From NCBI RefSeq assembly GCF_009176975.1, contig NZ_WEZG01000001.1, forward strand, positions 310,001-374,000: DNA of 64,000 nt, in the 5' to 3' direction. Each line of letters starts with the position of its first letter. Positions within the stretch are counted from its first letter, which is position 1. This DNA comes from Aureimonas psammosilenae. Lineage in GTDB: Bacteria; Pseudomonadota; Alphaproteobacteria; Rhizobiales; Rhizobiaceae. The position numbers and the translations under genes were made by a program. The notes under the pieces were generated by a model. The model saw only the letters and a list, made by a program, of their open reading frames with translations, made no database searches and was not told where the DNA came from. Shown piece after piece: positions 54,957 through 63,915 of the stretch.

Positions 54957-55661
54957 TCAGCGCTGGCCGTCCGTCCGGCTCTGCGGCGTATCGTTGGTGC
55001 CGTCGAGATCGGGCGCGTGGCCGTAGCTCATGTTCTTCATCTGCTGGATGACGCGCTCCATCTCCTCGTCGCTCAGCACCGGCGGTTCGCCGAGAACGCG
55101 CGCCTGGACGTAAAGGCGGGACAGCGTCTCGACCTCGACGGCGAGCGCCAAAGCCGAGTTCAGCGTTTTCCCGAGCGAGATCTGCCCATGCTGTCCGAGA
55201 AGGCAGGCGAGGCGGTCTTCCAGGGCTTCCAGAGCCGCGTCGGACAGGGCCTGCGTCCCGAAGGTCGCATAGCGCGAGCAGCGGATCGTAGTGCCGCCGG
55301 CCACCGCCGTCATGTAGTGGAAGCTCGGGATCGTCTGATGATGCACGGCGAGCGTCGTTGCATAGACGGAATGGCAGTGGAGCACGCAGTCGACATCCTG
55401 GCGAGCGGCAAGGATGTCGCGATGGAAGCGCCATTCCGAGGAAGGCCGCCGTTCCCCTTCGAAGGAGCCGTCGAAATACATCTGCACAAGATCGCTCGGG
55501 CGCATCCGGTCGTAGGGCAGGGAGGTCGGGGTGACGAGAAAGCCGGCGGGGTTGCGCACCGAAAGGTTGCCGGCGGTGCCCTGGTTGATCCCGGTCGCAT
55601 TCATCTGGCGGCAGGTTGACACCATCTCTTCGCGAAGGGCGGCATCGTCATAGGCGCTCAT
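54957..55661 (-). CDS. Class II aldolase/adducin family protein
   Basis: A 234-aa zinc aldolase of the fuculose-1-phosphate / ribulose-5-phosphate-epimerase family. It shows GTAGNLSVR, the catalytic Glu in [11 protein letters not shown], the metal-binding HCH in [16 protein letters not shown], and [11 protein letters not shown] for the third His. It probably cleaves a ketose-1-phosphate to dihydroxyacetone phosphate and an aldehyde. It is coupled by ATGA to the FGGY kinase that would make its substrate. The sugar is unknown; fuculose, rhamnulose, ribulose and branched or short ketoses are all possible. Confidence 0.88.
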   Translation of the reverse strand: MSAYDDAALREEMVSTCRQMNATGINQGTAGNLSVRNPAGFLVTPTSLPYDRMRPSDLVQMYFDGSFEGERRPSSEWRFHRDILAARQDVDCVLHCHSVYATTLAVHHQTIPSFHYMTAVAGGTTIRCSRYATFGTQALSDAALEALEDRLACLLGQHGQISLGKTLNSALALAVEVETLSRLYVQARVLGEPPVLSDEEMERVIQQMKNMSYGHAPDLDGTNDTPQSRTDGQR

Positions 55662-57046
55662 CGTTTCATCTCCATGGAATGGGCACGTTCGCGCCATCGC
55701 GACGCGTAAGGGGCAAGGTCCGGCAGCTCGGACAGGTCGGGTTCTTCCAGCGCGAGCGCAGCCGGTTGATCCCGAGTTTCGTGGGATGCCAGAAGCGCCG
55801 CGCCGGTCGCCGTGCCGAAGCTGTCGTGATCCACAAGGACGCGCGCGGCGGGATTGAGCTTGGCGACGAGCGCGCCGAAGAGCGGCTCGCGCACGAAGGC
55901 GCCGTCGAGCACCACGGTTCGGACGGGCGGCAGTTCGCGTAAGGCCTCACTGGTCAGAAGCGCGGCGTAGAGCGTACCGAGAGTGAAGCGCGCGCCTGTC
56001 TCTTCCGCCAGTGGCCCTTCGATCCGGCCGCGCCGGGCGGTGCCGGGGAACAGCCCGTCATCCGCGCCGAAGGAAGGAAGCGCCATCGTGCCGCTCGCGA
56101 CGATCCGGCGAAGGTCTTCCCGGCTCGCCTTGCCGCCGCCTTCGCCCGCGACGGCGGCAAATTCGCGCCCGCCCATGGTGAGGGCACCCGGAACGGGGCG
56201 GCCGAAGATATCGGCATTGCAGGAACGCCCCGGTCGCTCGTCGTCGAAATCGACCCCGCCGCGATCGCTCAAAGCCACGATCCAGGTGCCGGTGGAAACG
56301 ACGGTGAAGTCTTCGAGGCCCGCCGCCTGATAGCGGTAGAAGTTCGCCGAAGAATCATGAATGCCGCAAAGAACGCGCGTGTCCGGCGACAGGCCGCAAC
56401 GCCGGGCGAGGTCCGGCTTGATACGCCCCAGCGTCTCGTATGCGCGGGCAAGCGGGGGCATCAATCGCTCCCAGCCGCGCGCCGCCACGAGACGGGCCGG
56501 GCGGTTGTCGGCGCTCGACCAGATATGCGACTGCGCGGCAAGGCTCGTGACTTCCGAGGCGAGCGTGCCGCAAAGGCGGAAGGCCCAGTATTGCGGCGGG
56601 GCGACGAAGGCTCTCGCCTTGGCGAAGACATCCGGCCAGCCGCGTTCCAGCCAGAGCATCTGGCGCGCCAGATGCGCCGAGCCGAGCATCACCGCGCTGC
56701 CGCGTTCGCGATAGGAACCGGCGAGCGACGCATAGTCCGCAACGATCCCCTCCGGCGGCTCCTGCTCGTAGTCGATCATCGGCATGGCCGCGCCGCTCTC
56801 GCCCACCAGAACCCCGCCCGACCCGTGCGAGGAGGTGACGATAGCCTCGATCTCATGGCTTCGCGCAAAGCCGGCGAGCCCGTCGAGCAACCAATCCTCG
56901 ATCCCATCAAGGTCGTGGTGGCGGTAGGGCGGTCGGTCGAGAACGCGGTTCGGCGTCGAGATCTCGGCGAGGATGTCGCCCCCCTTGTCGGCGACGAAGA
57001 GCTTCACATTGGTCTTGCCGACATCGAGAACCGCAACAGTGCTCAT
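55658..57046 (-). CDS. FGGY-family carbohydrate kinase (RhaK-like)
   Basis: A 462-aa sugar kinase with phosphate loop VAVLDVGKTNVKLF, then STPNRVLDRPPYRHHDLDGIEDWLL, CGIHDSSANFY, the adenosine-site VSTGTWIVAL and VVLDGAFVREPLF. The DVGKTN start and overall text resemble the rhizobial RhaK/fuculokinase-like subgroup more than xylulokinase or glycerol kinase. It would phosphorylate an imported or isomerised ketose. It overlaps both neighbours by four bases. Confidence 0.88.
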   Translation of the reverse strand: MSTVAVLDVGKTNVKLFVADKGGDILAEISTPNRVLDRPPYRHHDLDGIEDWLLDGLAGFARSHEIEAIVTSSHGSGGVLVGESGAAMPMIDYEQEPPEGIVADYASLAGSYRERGSAVMLGSAHLARQMLWLERGWPDVFAKARAFVAPPQYWAFRLCGTLASEVTSLAAQSHIWSSADNRPARLVAARGWERLMPPLARAYETLGRIKPDLARRCGLSPDTRVLCGIHDSSANFYRYQAAGLEDFTVVSTGTWIVALSDRGGVDFDDERPGRSCNADIFGRPVPGALTMGGREFAAVAGEGGGKASREDLRRIVASGTMALPSFGADDGLFPGTARRGRIEGPLAEETGARFTLGTLYAALLTSEALRELPPVRTVVLDGAFVREPLFGALVAKLNPAARVLVDHDSFGTATGAALLASHETRDQPAALALEEPDLSELPDLAPYASRWRERAHSMEMKR

Positions 57047-58113
57047 GGAGCATTGCCCCGGCGGCGCGACAAGACGAGCGGCAGCGTGCCGAGATGCGGC
57101 CGCACGGCCTGCGCCACCACGACGGCGATGAGGGTCGCGCCCCAGATGGCGAGCGTCAGGTAGTTCGACAGGCCGAACTGGTTGAAGCCCGACGAGATCA
57201 CCTGGAGGATCGCGAGCGCCACCATCAGCCCGCCCACCGTGCCGAAGCCGCCGAACGGGTCGACGCCGCCCAGCACCGCCGCGAGAATGGTCACGAGGAG
57301 ATAGGACTGCGCATAATCGGCGCTGGCCGAGTTGAAGATCACCAGCATCACGAGCGCCGCTCCGAAGCAGACGAGGCTCGACAGGGTATAAACGCCGACG
57401 AGAACGCGCTTGGTATCGATCGCCGAGTAGCGCGTCGCCTCCATGTTGGAGCCGATCATGTGGCAGGCGATGCCGAAGGCCGTTTTCTTCAGGATCACCC
57501 CGACGAGGATCGCCACGAGCACCATCAAAACGAAGACCATGGGCACGCCGAGGAGGCTCGAATTGCCGATGCGCGAGACTTCGGCAGGCACGCCGGACAG
57601 GGCCATACCGCGCGTGAGGTAGATGCTGATCCCGTCGATCAGCGACTTGGTGCCGAGCGTCACGAGGATCGGGTGAACGCCGGTATAGGCGACGAGCGCG
57701 CCGGTCACGAGGCCGATCGCCAAGCATAGGAGAAGCCCCGCCGCCATCGCGAGCGCCACGCCGGCAAAGACCGTGGCCGATCCCGCATCCGTCGGGATGA
57801 CGGTCTGCATCACGAAGACCATCAGAAGCGCAGCCTGATTGGTGGTGGCGATGATTGCGAGATTGAGGCCGCCGGTGATGAGCGGCACGATCATCGCAAG
57901 CGACAAAAGCCCCAGAAGCGGCATCTGGAACATGAAGGACTGAAGCGTGCCGAGGCTGGCAAAGCCCGGAACCAAACTCGAGAAGCCAAGGACGAGCAGC
58001 ACCAAGAGCGCCAGAAGGCCGAGATGGGCGTTGGGAATGCCGGCCTTGAGGCGCGTCATGAAATCGGCGATCGGGCCGTCCTGACTGACGAGGTGGGAGC
58101 GATCCTCAAGCAT
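57043..58113 (-). CDS. Sugar ABC permease (RhaQ/LsrD-like)
   Basis: A 356-aa RbsC-type permease. LITGGLNLAIIATTNQAALLMV replaces the usual GGIDLS motif, and VLGGVDPFGGFGTVGGLMVALAIL is the conserved late loop. It is the second of two non-identical permeases, which probably form a heterodimer. It overlaps the first permease gene by eight bases. Confidence 0.88.
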   Translation of the reverse strand: MLEDRSHLVSQDGPIADFMTRLKAGIPNAHLGLLALLVLLVLGFSSLVPGFASLGTLQSFMFQMPLLGLLSLAMIVPLITGGLNLAIIATTNQAALLMVFVMQTVIPTDAGSATVFAGVALAMAAGLLLCLAIGLVTGALVAYTGVHPILVTLGTKSLIDGISIYLTRGMALSGVPAEVSRIGNSSLLGVPMVFVLMVLVAILVGVILKKTAFGIACHMIGSNMEATRYSAIDTKRVLVGVYTLSSLVCFGAALVMLVIFNSASADYAQSYLLVTILAAVLGGVDPFGGFGTVGGLMVALAILQVISSGFNQFGLSNYLTLAIWGATLIAVVVAQAVRPHLGTLPLVLSRRRGNAP

Positions 58114-59131
58114 GGGCGGCCTCCCCCAGCGTGCGATGCCGCCGCCCGCGACGCGAGGACAGAACGGTCAGCGAGGTGGAGGCGAGGATCGTCAGGCCGA
58201 TCACGATCTGGAAGAAGTAGGACGAGACGCCAAGAAGGTTCAGCCCGTTCTGGAGAACGGCGAGAAGCACGATGCCGAGAAGAACGCCCGGCACCGTGCC
58301 GATGCCGCCGGTCAGGCTCGCGCCGCCCAGAACCGAGGCCGACAGGACGGCGAGTTCCGTATTGGCCATGGCGTTCGGCACGCTTTCGCCGACGCGGTGC
58401 GCTTGAAGAAGGCCGGCGAGGGCTGCAAGAAAGCCGAGAAAGCCGTAGGCGACGAAATGGAGGCGGCCGATGGAGATGCCGATGCGCCGCGCCGCTTCCC
58501 CGTTGCCGCCCATGGCGTAGAGCTGGCGGCCGACCGAGCTTTTCGTCATCAGCGCCCAGGTTCCAAGGCTGACCACCGCCATCGCCACGATTGGCAGGGT
58601 GACGCGCACGAGGTCGCCCGACGCCGTTTCGTGCTCGAAGAAAGTGACGCGGGTCACCCACCATTCCGGCAGATCGTAGATTGAGCGCCCGCCGGAAAAA
58701 TACATCAGAAGCGAGAAGCTGACGCTCATCATGGCGATGGTCGCGATGATGGAGGGAATGCGCGCGAAGTGGATCAACGCGGCGTTGAGGCAGCCGAGCG
58801 CCGTTCCGACGCCAAGACCGATGGCGATGACGAGCGGGGCGGGGAGACCGAGACGGGCGGCGAGAAGCGCGGCGGCATATTGCGAAACGGAGGCGGTCGC
58901 CGCGAAGGAGATGTCGATGCCGCCCGAAACAAGCACCACGAAGAGGCCCATCGCCATGATGGCCTGCACCGAATAGGTTTCCAGAAGGTCGATGACGTTG
59001 GGCAGCGTCAGGAAACCGGGCGCCGTCATCCCGAAGAACAGGACGGCGAGCGCGATCACGCCGAAAAGCCAGGCTTCCGGCCGGCGCTGGAGACGGCGCC
59101 CCCAAGCGCCGCGATGGGTCGGATCAGGCAT
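58106..59131 (-). CDS. Sugar ABC permease (RhaP/LsrC-like)
   Basis: A 341-aa RbsC-type permease with LFVVLVSGGIDISFAATASVSQY and VLGGASLTGGIGTVPGVLLGIVL, plus a basic N-terminal leader. The ATG at 59131 lies inside the 3' end of the ATPase gene (eight-base overlap), pointing to coupled translation. Confidence 0.9.
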   Translation of the reverse strand: MPDPTHRGAWGRRLQRRPEAWLFGVIALAVLFFGMTAPGFLTLPNVIDLLETYSVQAIMAMGLFVVLVSGGIDISFAATASVSQYAAALLAARLGLPAPLVIAIGLGVGTALGCLNAALIHFARIPSIIATIAMMSVSFSLLMYFSGGRSIYDLPEWWVTRVTFFEHETASGDLVRVTLPIVAMAVVSLGTWALMTKSSVGRQLYAMGGNGEAARRIGISIGRLHFVAYGFLGFLAALAGLLQAHRVGESVPNAMANTELAVLSASVLGGASLTGGIGTVPGVLLGIVLLAVLQNGLNLLGVSSYFFQIVIGLTILASTSLTVLSSRRGRRHRTLGEAAHA

Positions 59132-60617
59132 AGATGCGCTCCTCCAGTTGCCCTTCGGTGATGCGTCCCGGCACGACCTCATCGACGATGCGCCCGGCGC
59201 GCATGTGGAGGACGCGGTCGCAGGTGGCGAAGGCCTCGCTCACTTCGTCCGAGATGACGATGACGCCGACGCCCTCGCGCGAAAGTTCCGCGACGATCTC
59301 GTAGATCCCCTGCTTGTTCTTGATGTCGACGCCGACCGTCGGGGAATCGAGAATGAGGACGCTCGGCCGCGTGGCGAGCCATTTGGCGAGAACCACGCGC
59401 TGCTGGTTGCCGCCGGACAAGGTCTGCACCGGGCGGTCGACATCGGGCACCTTCACCGCGAGCCGGCGCACCCAGTCGCGCGCGAGGCCCTGCCGACGCC
59501 GCCTGGAGATGAGCCCGAACCGGCCGGCCAGCCCCTTCATGACCGCCAGCACCATGTTGTCCTCGATGGACTGGGGCAGGATCACGCCGAGGCTGAGTCG
59601 GTCCTCCGACACATAGGCGATGCCGGCGCGCACCGCGTCGCGGTTCGAGCGCAAGGACAGGGGCTTGCCGTGAAGCTCGATCGTGCCGCCTTCCGCCCGC
59701 GTCATGCCGAAGAGCGTCAGCGCGAGTTCCGTGCGTCCCGCCCCGAGGAGCCCGACGATGCCCAGCACCTCGCCCCGGCGAAGCGTGAAATTCACATCCG
59801 CAAATTCGTGCCGGCGCGACAGGCCTTCCACCTTGAGAAGCGGCTCGGCCGCGCTCATGTCGCGGGCGGCGAGGCCATGGTCGATCTCGAGGCCGGTCAT
59901 CAGATGGCCGATCCGGCGTTGATCGACTTGCGACGCGTCGAAGGTGCCGACTTTCTTTCCGTCGCGAAACACGGTGACGCGCTCGGCGATTTCCACCACC
60001 TCTTCGAGGCGGTGCGACACGAAGACGACGGCGATGCCGTCCGCCTTCAACCGCCCGACAATGCCTAAGAGCCGTACCACCTCGGCTCTCGTCAGGGAGG
60101 CCGTCGGCTCGTCCATGAAGATGAGGCGCGCCTGCCCCGCCAGCCCGCGCGCGATGGCGACGATCTGGCGCTCGGCGACGGACAGGTCGGACAGAAGGGC
60201 GGCCGGGTCGAGCGGGAAGTCGAGGCGTTTCAGGACATCCACCGCGATGCGCCGCATATGGCCGGTCCTCACCGGCTTCAGCGCGCCTTCCAGATGGCAC
60301 TCCACGGCGATGTTCTCGGCAACCGAGAGGTTCGGAAAAAGCGACAGGTCCTGGAAGATCACCTGGATGCCGAGGGCCTTGGCCTTGGCCGGCGTCAAGG
60401 GCAGGACATCGACGCCCTCGATCTCGATCGTGCCTTCGCTCGGCGGGTGAACGCCCGCCACCGTCTTGATGAGGGTGGATTTGCCGCAGCCGTTCTCGCC
60501 GACGAGGCAATGGACCTCGCCGGGGCGCACGTCCCAGTCGATGTTCTCCAGCGCGCGAACGCCGCCGAAGCGCTTGGACAGGTTCGTTAATTTGAGAAAG
60601 GGAACGTCGTTCGCCAT
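59124..60617 (-). CDS. Sugar ABC ATPase (RhaT/LsrA-like)
   Basis: A 497-aa double ATPase. Domain 1 has GENGCGKSTLIKTV, LSVAERQIVAIARGL and LIFMDEPTASL. Domain 2 has GLLGAGRTE, LSGGNQQRVVLAKWL and VLILDSPTVGVDIKNK. The second Walker B has DSP in place of DEP, a change also known from the RhaT/AraG-like second domain. It lies between the binding-protein gene and the first permease. Confidence 0.92.
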   Translation of the reverse strand: MANDVPFLKLTNLSKRFGGVRALENIDWDVRPGEVHCLVGENGCGKSTLIKTVAGVHPPSEGTIEIEGVDVLPLTPAKAKALGIQVIFQDLSLFPNLSVAENIAVECHLEGALKPVRTGHMRRIAVDVLKRLDFPLDPAALLSDLSVAERQIVAIARGLAGQARLIFMDEPTASLTRAEVVRLLGIVGRLKADGIAVVFVSHRLEEVVEIAERVTVFRDGKKVGTFDASQVDQRRIGHLMTGLEIDHGLAARDMSAAEPLLKVEGLSRRHEFADVNFTLRRGEVLGIVGLLGAGRTELALTLFGMTRAEGGTIELHGKPLSLRSNRDAVRAGIAYVSEDRLSLGVILPQSIEDNMVLAVMKGLAGRFGLISRRRRQGLARDWVRRLAVKVPDVDRPVQTLSGGNQQRVVLAKWLATRPSVLILDSPTVGVDIKNKQGIYEIVAELSREGVGVIVISDEVSEAFATCDRVLHMRAGRIVDEVVPGRITEGQLEERIYA

Positions 60618-60678
60618 CGGCCGCCTCCCAACGTCCGAGATGAGGAACCGGCGGCCGGGTCGGGCCGCCGGCTTGAGA

Positions 60679-61689
60679 TCAAAGCCCGAGCGCGACGAGG
60701 CGATCGATATTGGCCTTGTCGAGGGATTCCAGCTTCTGCGCCTGGATCAGCTTCTTGTCGGGGTAGACCCGCACCGGGCCGACGCCGGTGATCTCCATGT
60801 TGTCGGTCGGCTCCTTGCCGCTCGCAAGCATGGAGGCAAGTTCGACGAAGACTTCGCCCGCCGTCAGCGGGTTCCAGATGAAGCCGCCCCGGATCACGCC
60901 GGATTTGACGTAGCGCGCGCCCTGGCCGGGCGAGAAGCCGCCGATCAGGGCCACCGTCTTGGCCTTGCCGCGATCGTCGAGAACGCGCGCCGCGCCGATC
61001 GGGCCTTGGCTGCCGAAGGTCAGGATGCCCTTCAGGTCGGGATTGGCGCGAAGCTGGTCCTGCGTGGTCTTGATGCTCTCGTCGAGGCTTTCGGCCACGC
61101 CGAAGCGGTCGCCGACCATCTGCATCTTGGGATACTTCTGCTTCTGATAGGCGATGGCGGCGTCCGCCCAGGCATTGTGCAGCGGGACGGTCAGCGAGCC
61201 GACATAGGTGATGTACTTGCCTTCCTCGCCCATTTCCTTGGCGAGGAGATCCATATGGGCCTGCCCATAGGCTTCCGTGGTCGTCAGCTCGAAGTCCCAG
61301 TCCTTTTCCTTCTGGTCCGGGCCTTCATGGGCGATGACCTTGATTCCGGCGGCGCGCGCCCGGCCGAGGACAGGTTCCAGCGCGGCGGAATCGTTGGGCA
61401 CGATGCCGATGACGTTCACCTTGCGCGCGATGAGGTCCTCGATGGCGCGCACCTGCTGGGCGGCGTCGGCCTGCGTCGGGCCGACCATCCAGGCGTTGAC
61501 CTTGTAGGCCTCGGCGCCCTTCTTGATGCCTTCCTCCATGGCGTTGAACCACGGAATGCCGCCAGTCTTCACGACGATCCCCGCCTGCGGCTCGGCCCCT
61601 TGCGCAAAGGCCGGAGGGAGGCCGCCCATCGATAACAGGGCCACGCCAGCGCCGAGCATTCCGAGCGCGGTTCTTCTTGTGATGCTCAT
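60679..61689 (-). CDS. Sugar ABC periplasmic binding protein (RhaS/LsrB-like)
   Basis: A 336-aa protein beginning MSITRRTALGMLGAGVALLSMGG, a twin-arginine-type signal ending near AFAQG. The mature domain (VVKTGGIPWFNAMEEGIKKGAEAY, VNVIGIVPNDSAALEPVLGRARAAGIKVIAHEG, FGSQGPIGAARVL) matches the RhaS/LsrB subgroup. GGGAGG just upstream selects the ATG at 61689 over one at 61710. The ligand is probably a deoxy-sugar, pentose or small branched sugar. It follows the LacI gene by 26 nt. Confidence 0.88.
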   Translation of the reverse strand: MSITRRTALGMLGAGVALLSMGGLPPAFAQGAEPQAGIVVKTGGIPWFNAMEEGIKKGAEAYKVNAWMVGPTQADAAQQVRAIEDLIARKVNVIGIVPNDSAALEPVLGRARAAGIKVIAHEGPDQKEKDWDFELTTTEAYGQAHMDLLAKEMGEEGKYITYVGSLTVPLHNAWADAAIAYQKQKYPKMQMVGDRFGVAESLDESIKTTQDQLRANPDLKGILTFGSQGPIGAARVLDDRGKAKTVALIGGFSPGQGARYVKSGVIRGGFIWNPLTAGEVFVELASMLASGKEPTDNMEITGVGPVRVYPDKKLIQAQKLESLDKANIDRLVALGL

Positions 61690-61715
61690 GCTTTTCCTCC
61701 CGTTTCCCATTATTG

Positions 61716-62741
61716 TCAGGCCGCCTCGTTCCTCTTCGAGGCCGCCTCCTGCCGCAGCGTCGAGCCGCGGATCTCCACGGCGCATTCGAGCCGCCGGTTC
61801 ACCGGCTCGCCCGCTTCGCCCTTCATGCGTTTCACGAGAAGGCTCCAGGCCGCTTCCGCCATCGCCTCCACCGGCTGGCGCACCGCCGTCAGGCCCGGCG
61901 CAACGAGCCGCATCCATTCCATCTCGTCGAAGCTCGCATAGGCCATGTCGGCCGGGATGCTGAGACCGAGTTCGCCGACGAGGCGGTAGAGCGCGAGCGA
62001 GGTCATGTGGTCGAGCGCGAAAAGCGCATCCGGCCGTTTCTCGCCGGCCAAATGTTGGCGCAGCGCATCCGCGCCGCCATCCGCGCCGAAGCCGATCTCG
62101 GCCATCGTGAACTCCGTCGGCCCCGCCACGGACAGAACGCCTTCCCAGCGCTCGCGGACATTGCTGATGGCAAGGCTCGTGCCCACCACGAGGCAGCGGC
62201 GGATGCCGGCCTCGCCCATGTGGCGGGCGATCCTCGCCGAAGCCGGGCCGTTGTCGACCGCGACGAGGTCGTGCGCGGACACGTCGGGAATGCGGTCGGC
62301 CACCACGGTCGGAAAATGCCAGCCTTCCGGCAGGCGCGCCGTGAAGGCGCCGTCGCAGGGGATGACGATCATGCCCGCCGGCCGCCACGAGCGGATGTTC
62401 GACAGGCGGTCGGCTTCCTCCTTCGGGTCGTTACGCGAGGACACCACCACGAGATCGAAGCCGTCGAGCCGCGCGGCATGTTCCAGCGTCGACACGAAGC
62501 TCGCGAACATCGGGTTGGTGAGGTCGGGCACCACCGTGCCGACCAGCGCCGCTTTCCCGGAGCGCAGCCGCGAGGCCGCGACATCCACCACGTAGCCGAG
62601 TTCGCGCACCGCCTTTGTCACGCGCTCGGCGAAGTCCGGCGACACGCTCGCCTTGCCGTTCAGGACGTTGGAAACGGTGGCGACCGAGACGCCGGCGCGC
62701 TCGGCCACCATGCGGATGGACGGGGTCTGCGGCTTCGACAC
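61716..62741 (-). CDS. LacI-family transcriptional regulator
   Basis: A 341-aa regulator. The helix-turn-helix SIRMVAERAGVSVATVSNVLNG and hinge AASRLRSG are at the N-terminus, followed by a periplasmic-binding-like effector domain (LVGTVVPDLTNPMFASFVSTLE, FDEMEWMRLVAPGLTAVRQP). The start is a GTG at 62741, seven bases after GGGAGG. It leads the leftward sugar operon and is divergent from the isomerase gene, with a LacI-type operator between. It probably autoregulates and controls both arms in response to the transported sugar or its phosphate. Confidence 0.93.
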   Translation of the reverse strand: MSKPQTPSIRMVAERAGVSVATVSNVLNGKASVSPDFAERVTKAVRELGYVVDVAASRLRSGKAALVGTVVPDLTNPMFASFVSTLEHAARLDGFDLVVVSSRNDPKEEADRLSNIRSWRPAGMIVIPCDGAFTARLPEGWHFPTVVADRIPDVSAHDLVAVDNGPASARIARHMGEAGIRRCLVVGTSLAISNVRERWEGVLSVAGPTEFTMAEIGFGADGGADALRQHLAGEKRPDALFALDHMTSLALYRLVGELGLSIPADMAYASFDEMEWMRLVAPGLTAVRQPVEAMAEAAWSLLVKRMKGEAGEPVNRRLECAVEIRGSTLRQEAASKRNEAA

Positions 62742-62773
62742 GTTCGCCCCTCCCAAGACGATTTCAGTCGGCT

Positions 62774-62794
62774 ACGTTTTCGTGAAACGTTTTA
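62774..62794. promoter_or_regulatory. LacI-type operator in the divergent spacer
   Basis: ACGTTT-N5-AAACGT is a perfect 17-bp inverted repeat (62774-62790). Its right arm continues into TGAAACGTTTTA (62783-62794), whose AAACGTTT core with central CG is the classic LacI-family operator form. It lies 33 nt upstream of the regulator GTG and about 130 nt upstream of the isomerase ATG. Confidence 0.6.
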
Positions 62795-62925
62795 TTGGAC
62801 GCTAGACACGAGCCTCCACTTTGTCAATCATGGTAGGACGGCTGCTCTACTAGGAGAATGGAGCGGCGGTGCAGCATTCCTTCGCAATCGCGAAGGTTTC
62901 GATCTTCGAACGATGGGAGGACATC

Positions 62926-63834
62926 ATGAACAAGCTCGGAGTGCACGCCTTCGTCTGGGAAAAGGGCTGGAGCCAGGACGAGGCGGCGCGCGCAATCGAT
63001 CGCTCGGCGGCGGTCGGCTACGATTTCATCGAGGCCGCCGCGCTCGACCCGTCCGTGATCGACGCGGACTACACCCGCCGCCGGCTGGAACAGGCGGGGC
63101 TCGGCATCAACTTCTCGCTCGGCCTCGACTTCGACGAGGACATCTCGTCGGGCGATCCGGAAAAACGGGCGCGGGGCAAGGCCAAGCTGGAGAACGCCGT
63201 TCGCACCTGCCGCGATTGCGGCGGCTCGATCATCGGCGGCATCCTTTATTCGGCCTTTGGGAAATACACGACGCAGCCGACCGCGCGCGGCATCGAGGAA
63301 TCGGCCGAGACCCTACGGGCGGTTGCCGAGATGGCCGCCCAAAGCGACATCACGCTCGTTCTGGAAGTCGTCAACCGCTACGAGACCAACATCTGCAACA
63401 CGGCCGCGCAGGGCGTGGAGATGGCCAAACTCGTCGGCGCTCCCAACGTGAAGGTGCATCTCGACGTCTACCACATGAACATCGAGGAATCGGACATCGC
63501 CAGCGCGATCGTGGATACCGGGGAGCATCTCGGCTACTTCCACACCGGCGATTCCCATCGCGGTTATCTCGGCTCCGGCTCGATCGACCTCACCGCCGTG
63601 TTCCGCGCCCTGGTGCGGGCGAAGTATCGGGGGCCGATCACTTTCGAGAGCTTTTCCTCGCGCGTCGTCGGCCAGCCACTGGAGGGCATCCTCGGCATCT
63701 GGCGCAACCTCTGGGAGGACGGGGAGGACCTCGCGTCCCACGCTCTGATGTATACTAAGGCGCAGTTGAAGGCGGCTGAGGAAGCCGAACGGCAAGCGCG
63801 CGAGCGCAGCCGCCTGCCCTTGGGCCGCGGTTGA
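62926..63834 (+). CDS. Tagatose-3-epimerase-family sugar isomerase
   Basis: A 302-aa TIM-barrel ketose epimerase or isomerase. Metal ligands are in LVLEVVNRYETN (Glu), VKVHLDVYHMNIEE (Asp), YFHTGDSHRGYLG (His) and ITFESFSS (Glu), the D-tagatose/D-psicose 3-epimerase pattern. GGGAGG lies five bases before the ATG at 62926. It is divergent from the LacI-led transport/kinase/aldolase operon, so it likely makes the ketose that the FGGY kinase phosphorylates. The true substrate is open. Confidence 0.87.
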   Translation: MNKLGVHAFVWEKGWSQDEAARAIDRSAAVGYDFIEAAALDPSVIDADYTRRRLEQAGLGINFSLGLDFDEDISSGDPEKRARGKAKLENAVRTCRDCGGSIIGGILYSAFGKYTTQPTARGIEESAETLRAVAEMAAQSDITLVLEVVNRYETNICNTAAQGVEMAKLVGAPNVKVHLDVYHMNIEESDIASAIVDTGEHLGYFHTGDSHRGYLGSGSIDLTAVFRALVRAKYRGPITFESFSSRVVGQPLEGILGIWRNLWEDGEDLASHALMYTKAQLKAAEEAERQARERSRLPLGRG

Positions 63835-63915
63835 AGGAGGTCCGGGCGACGGTTCGAAGCGTTGCCGCGCCGTTGCCCGTTCCTTTCAACCGACCGCTTT
63901 CGCCTTGAGCGATGT

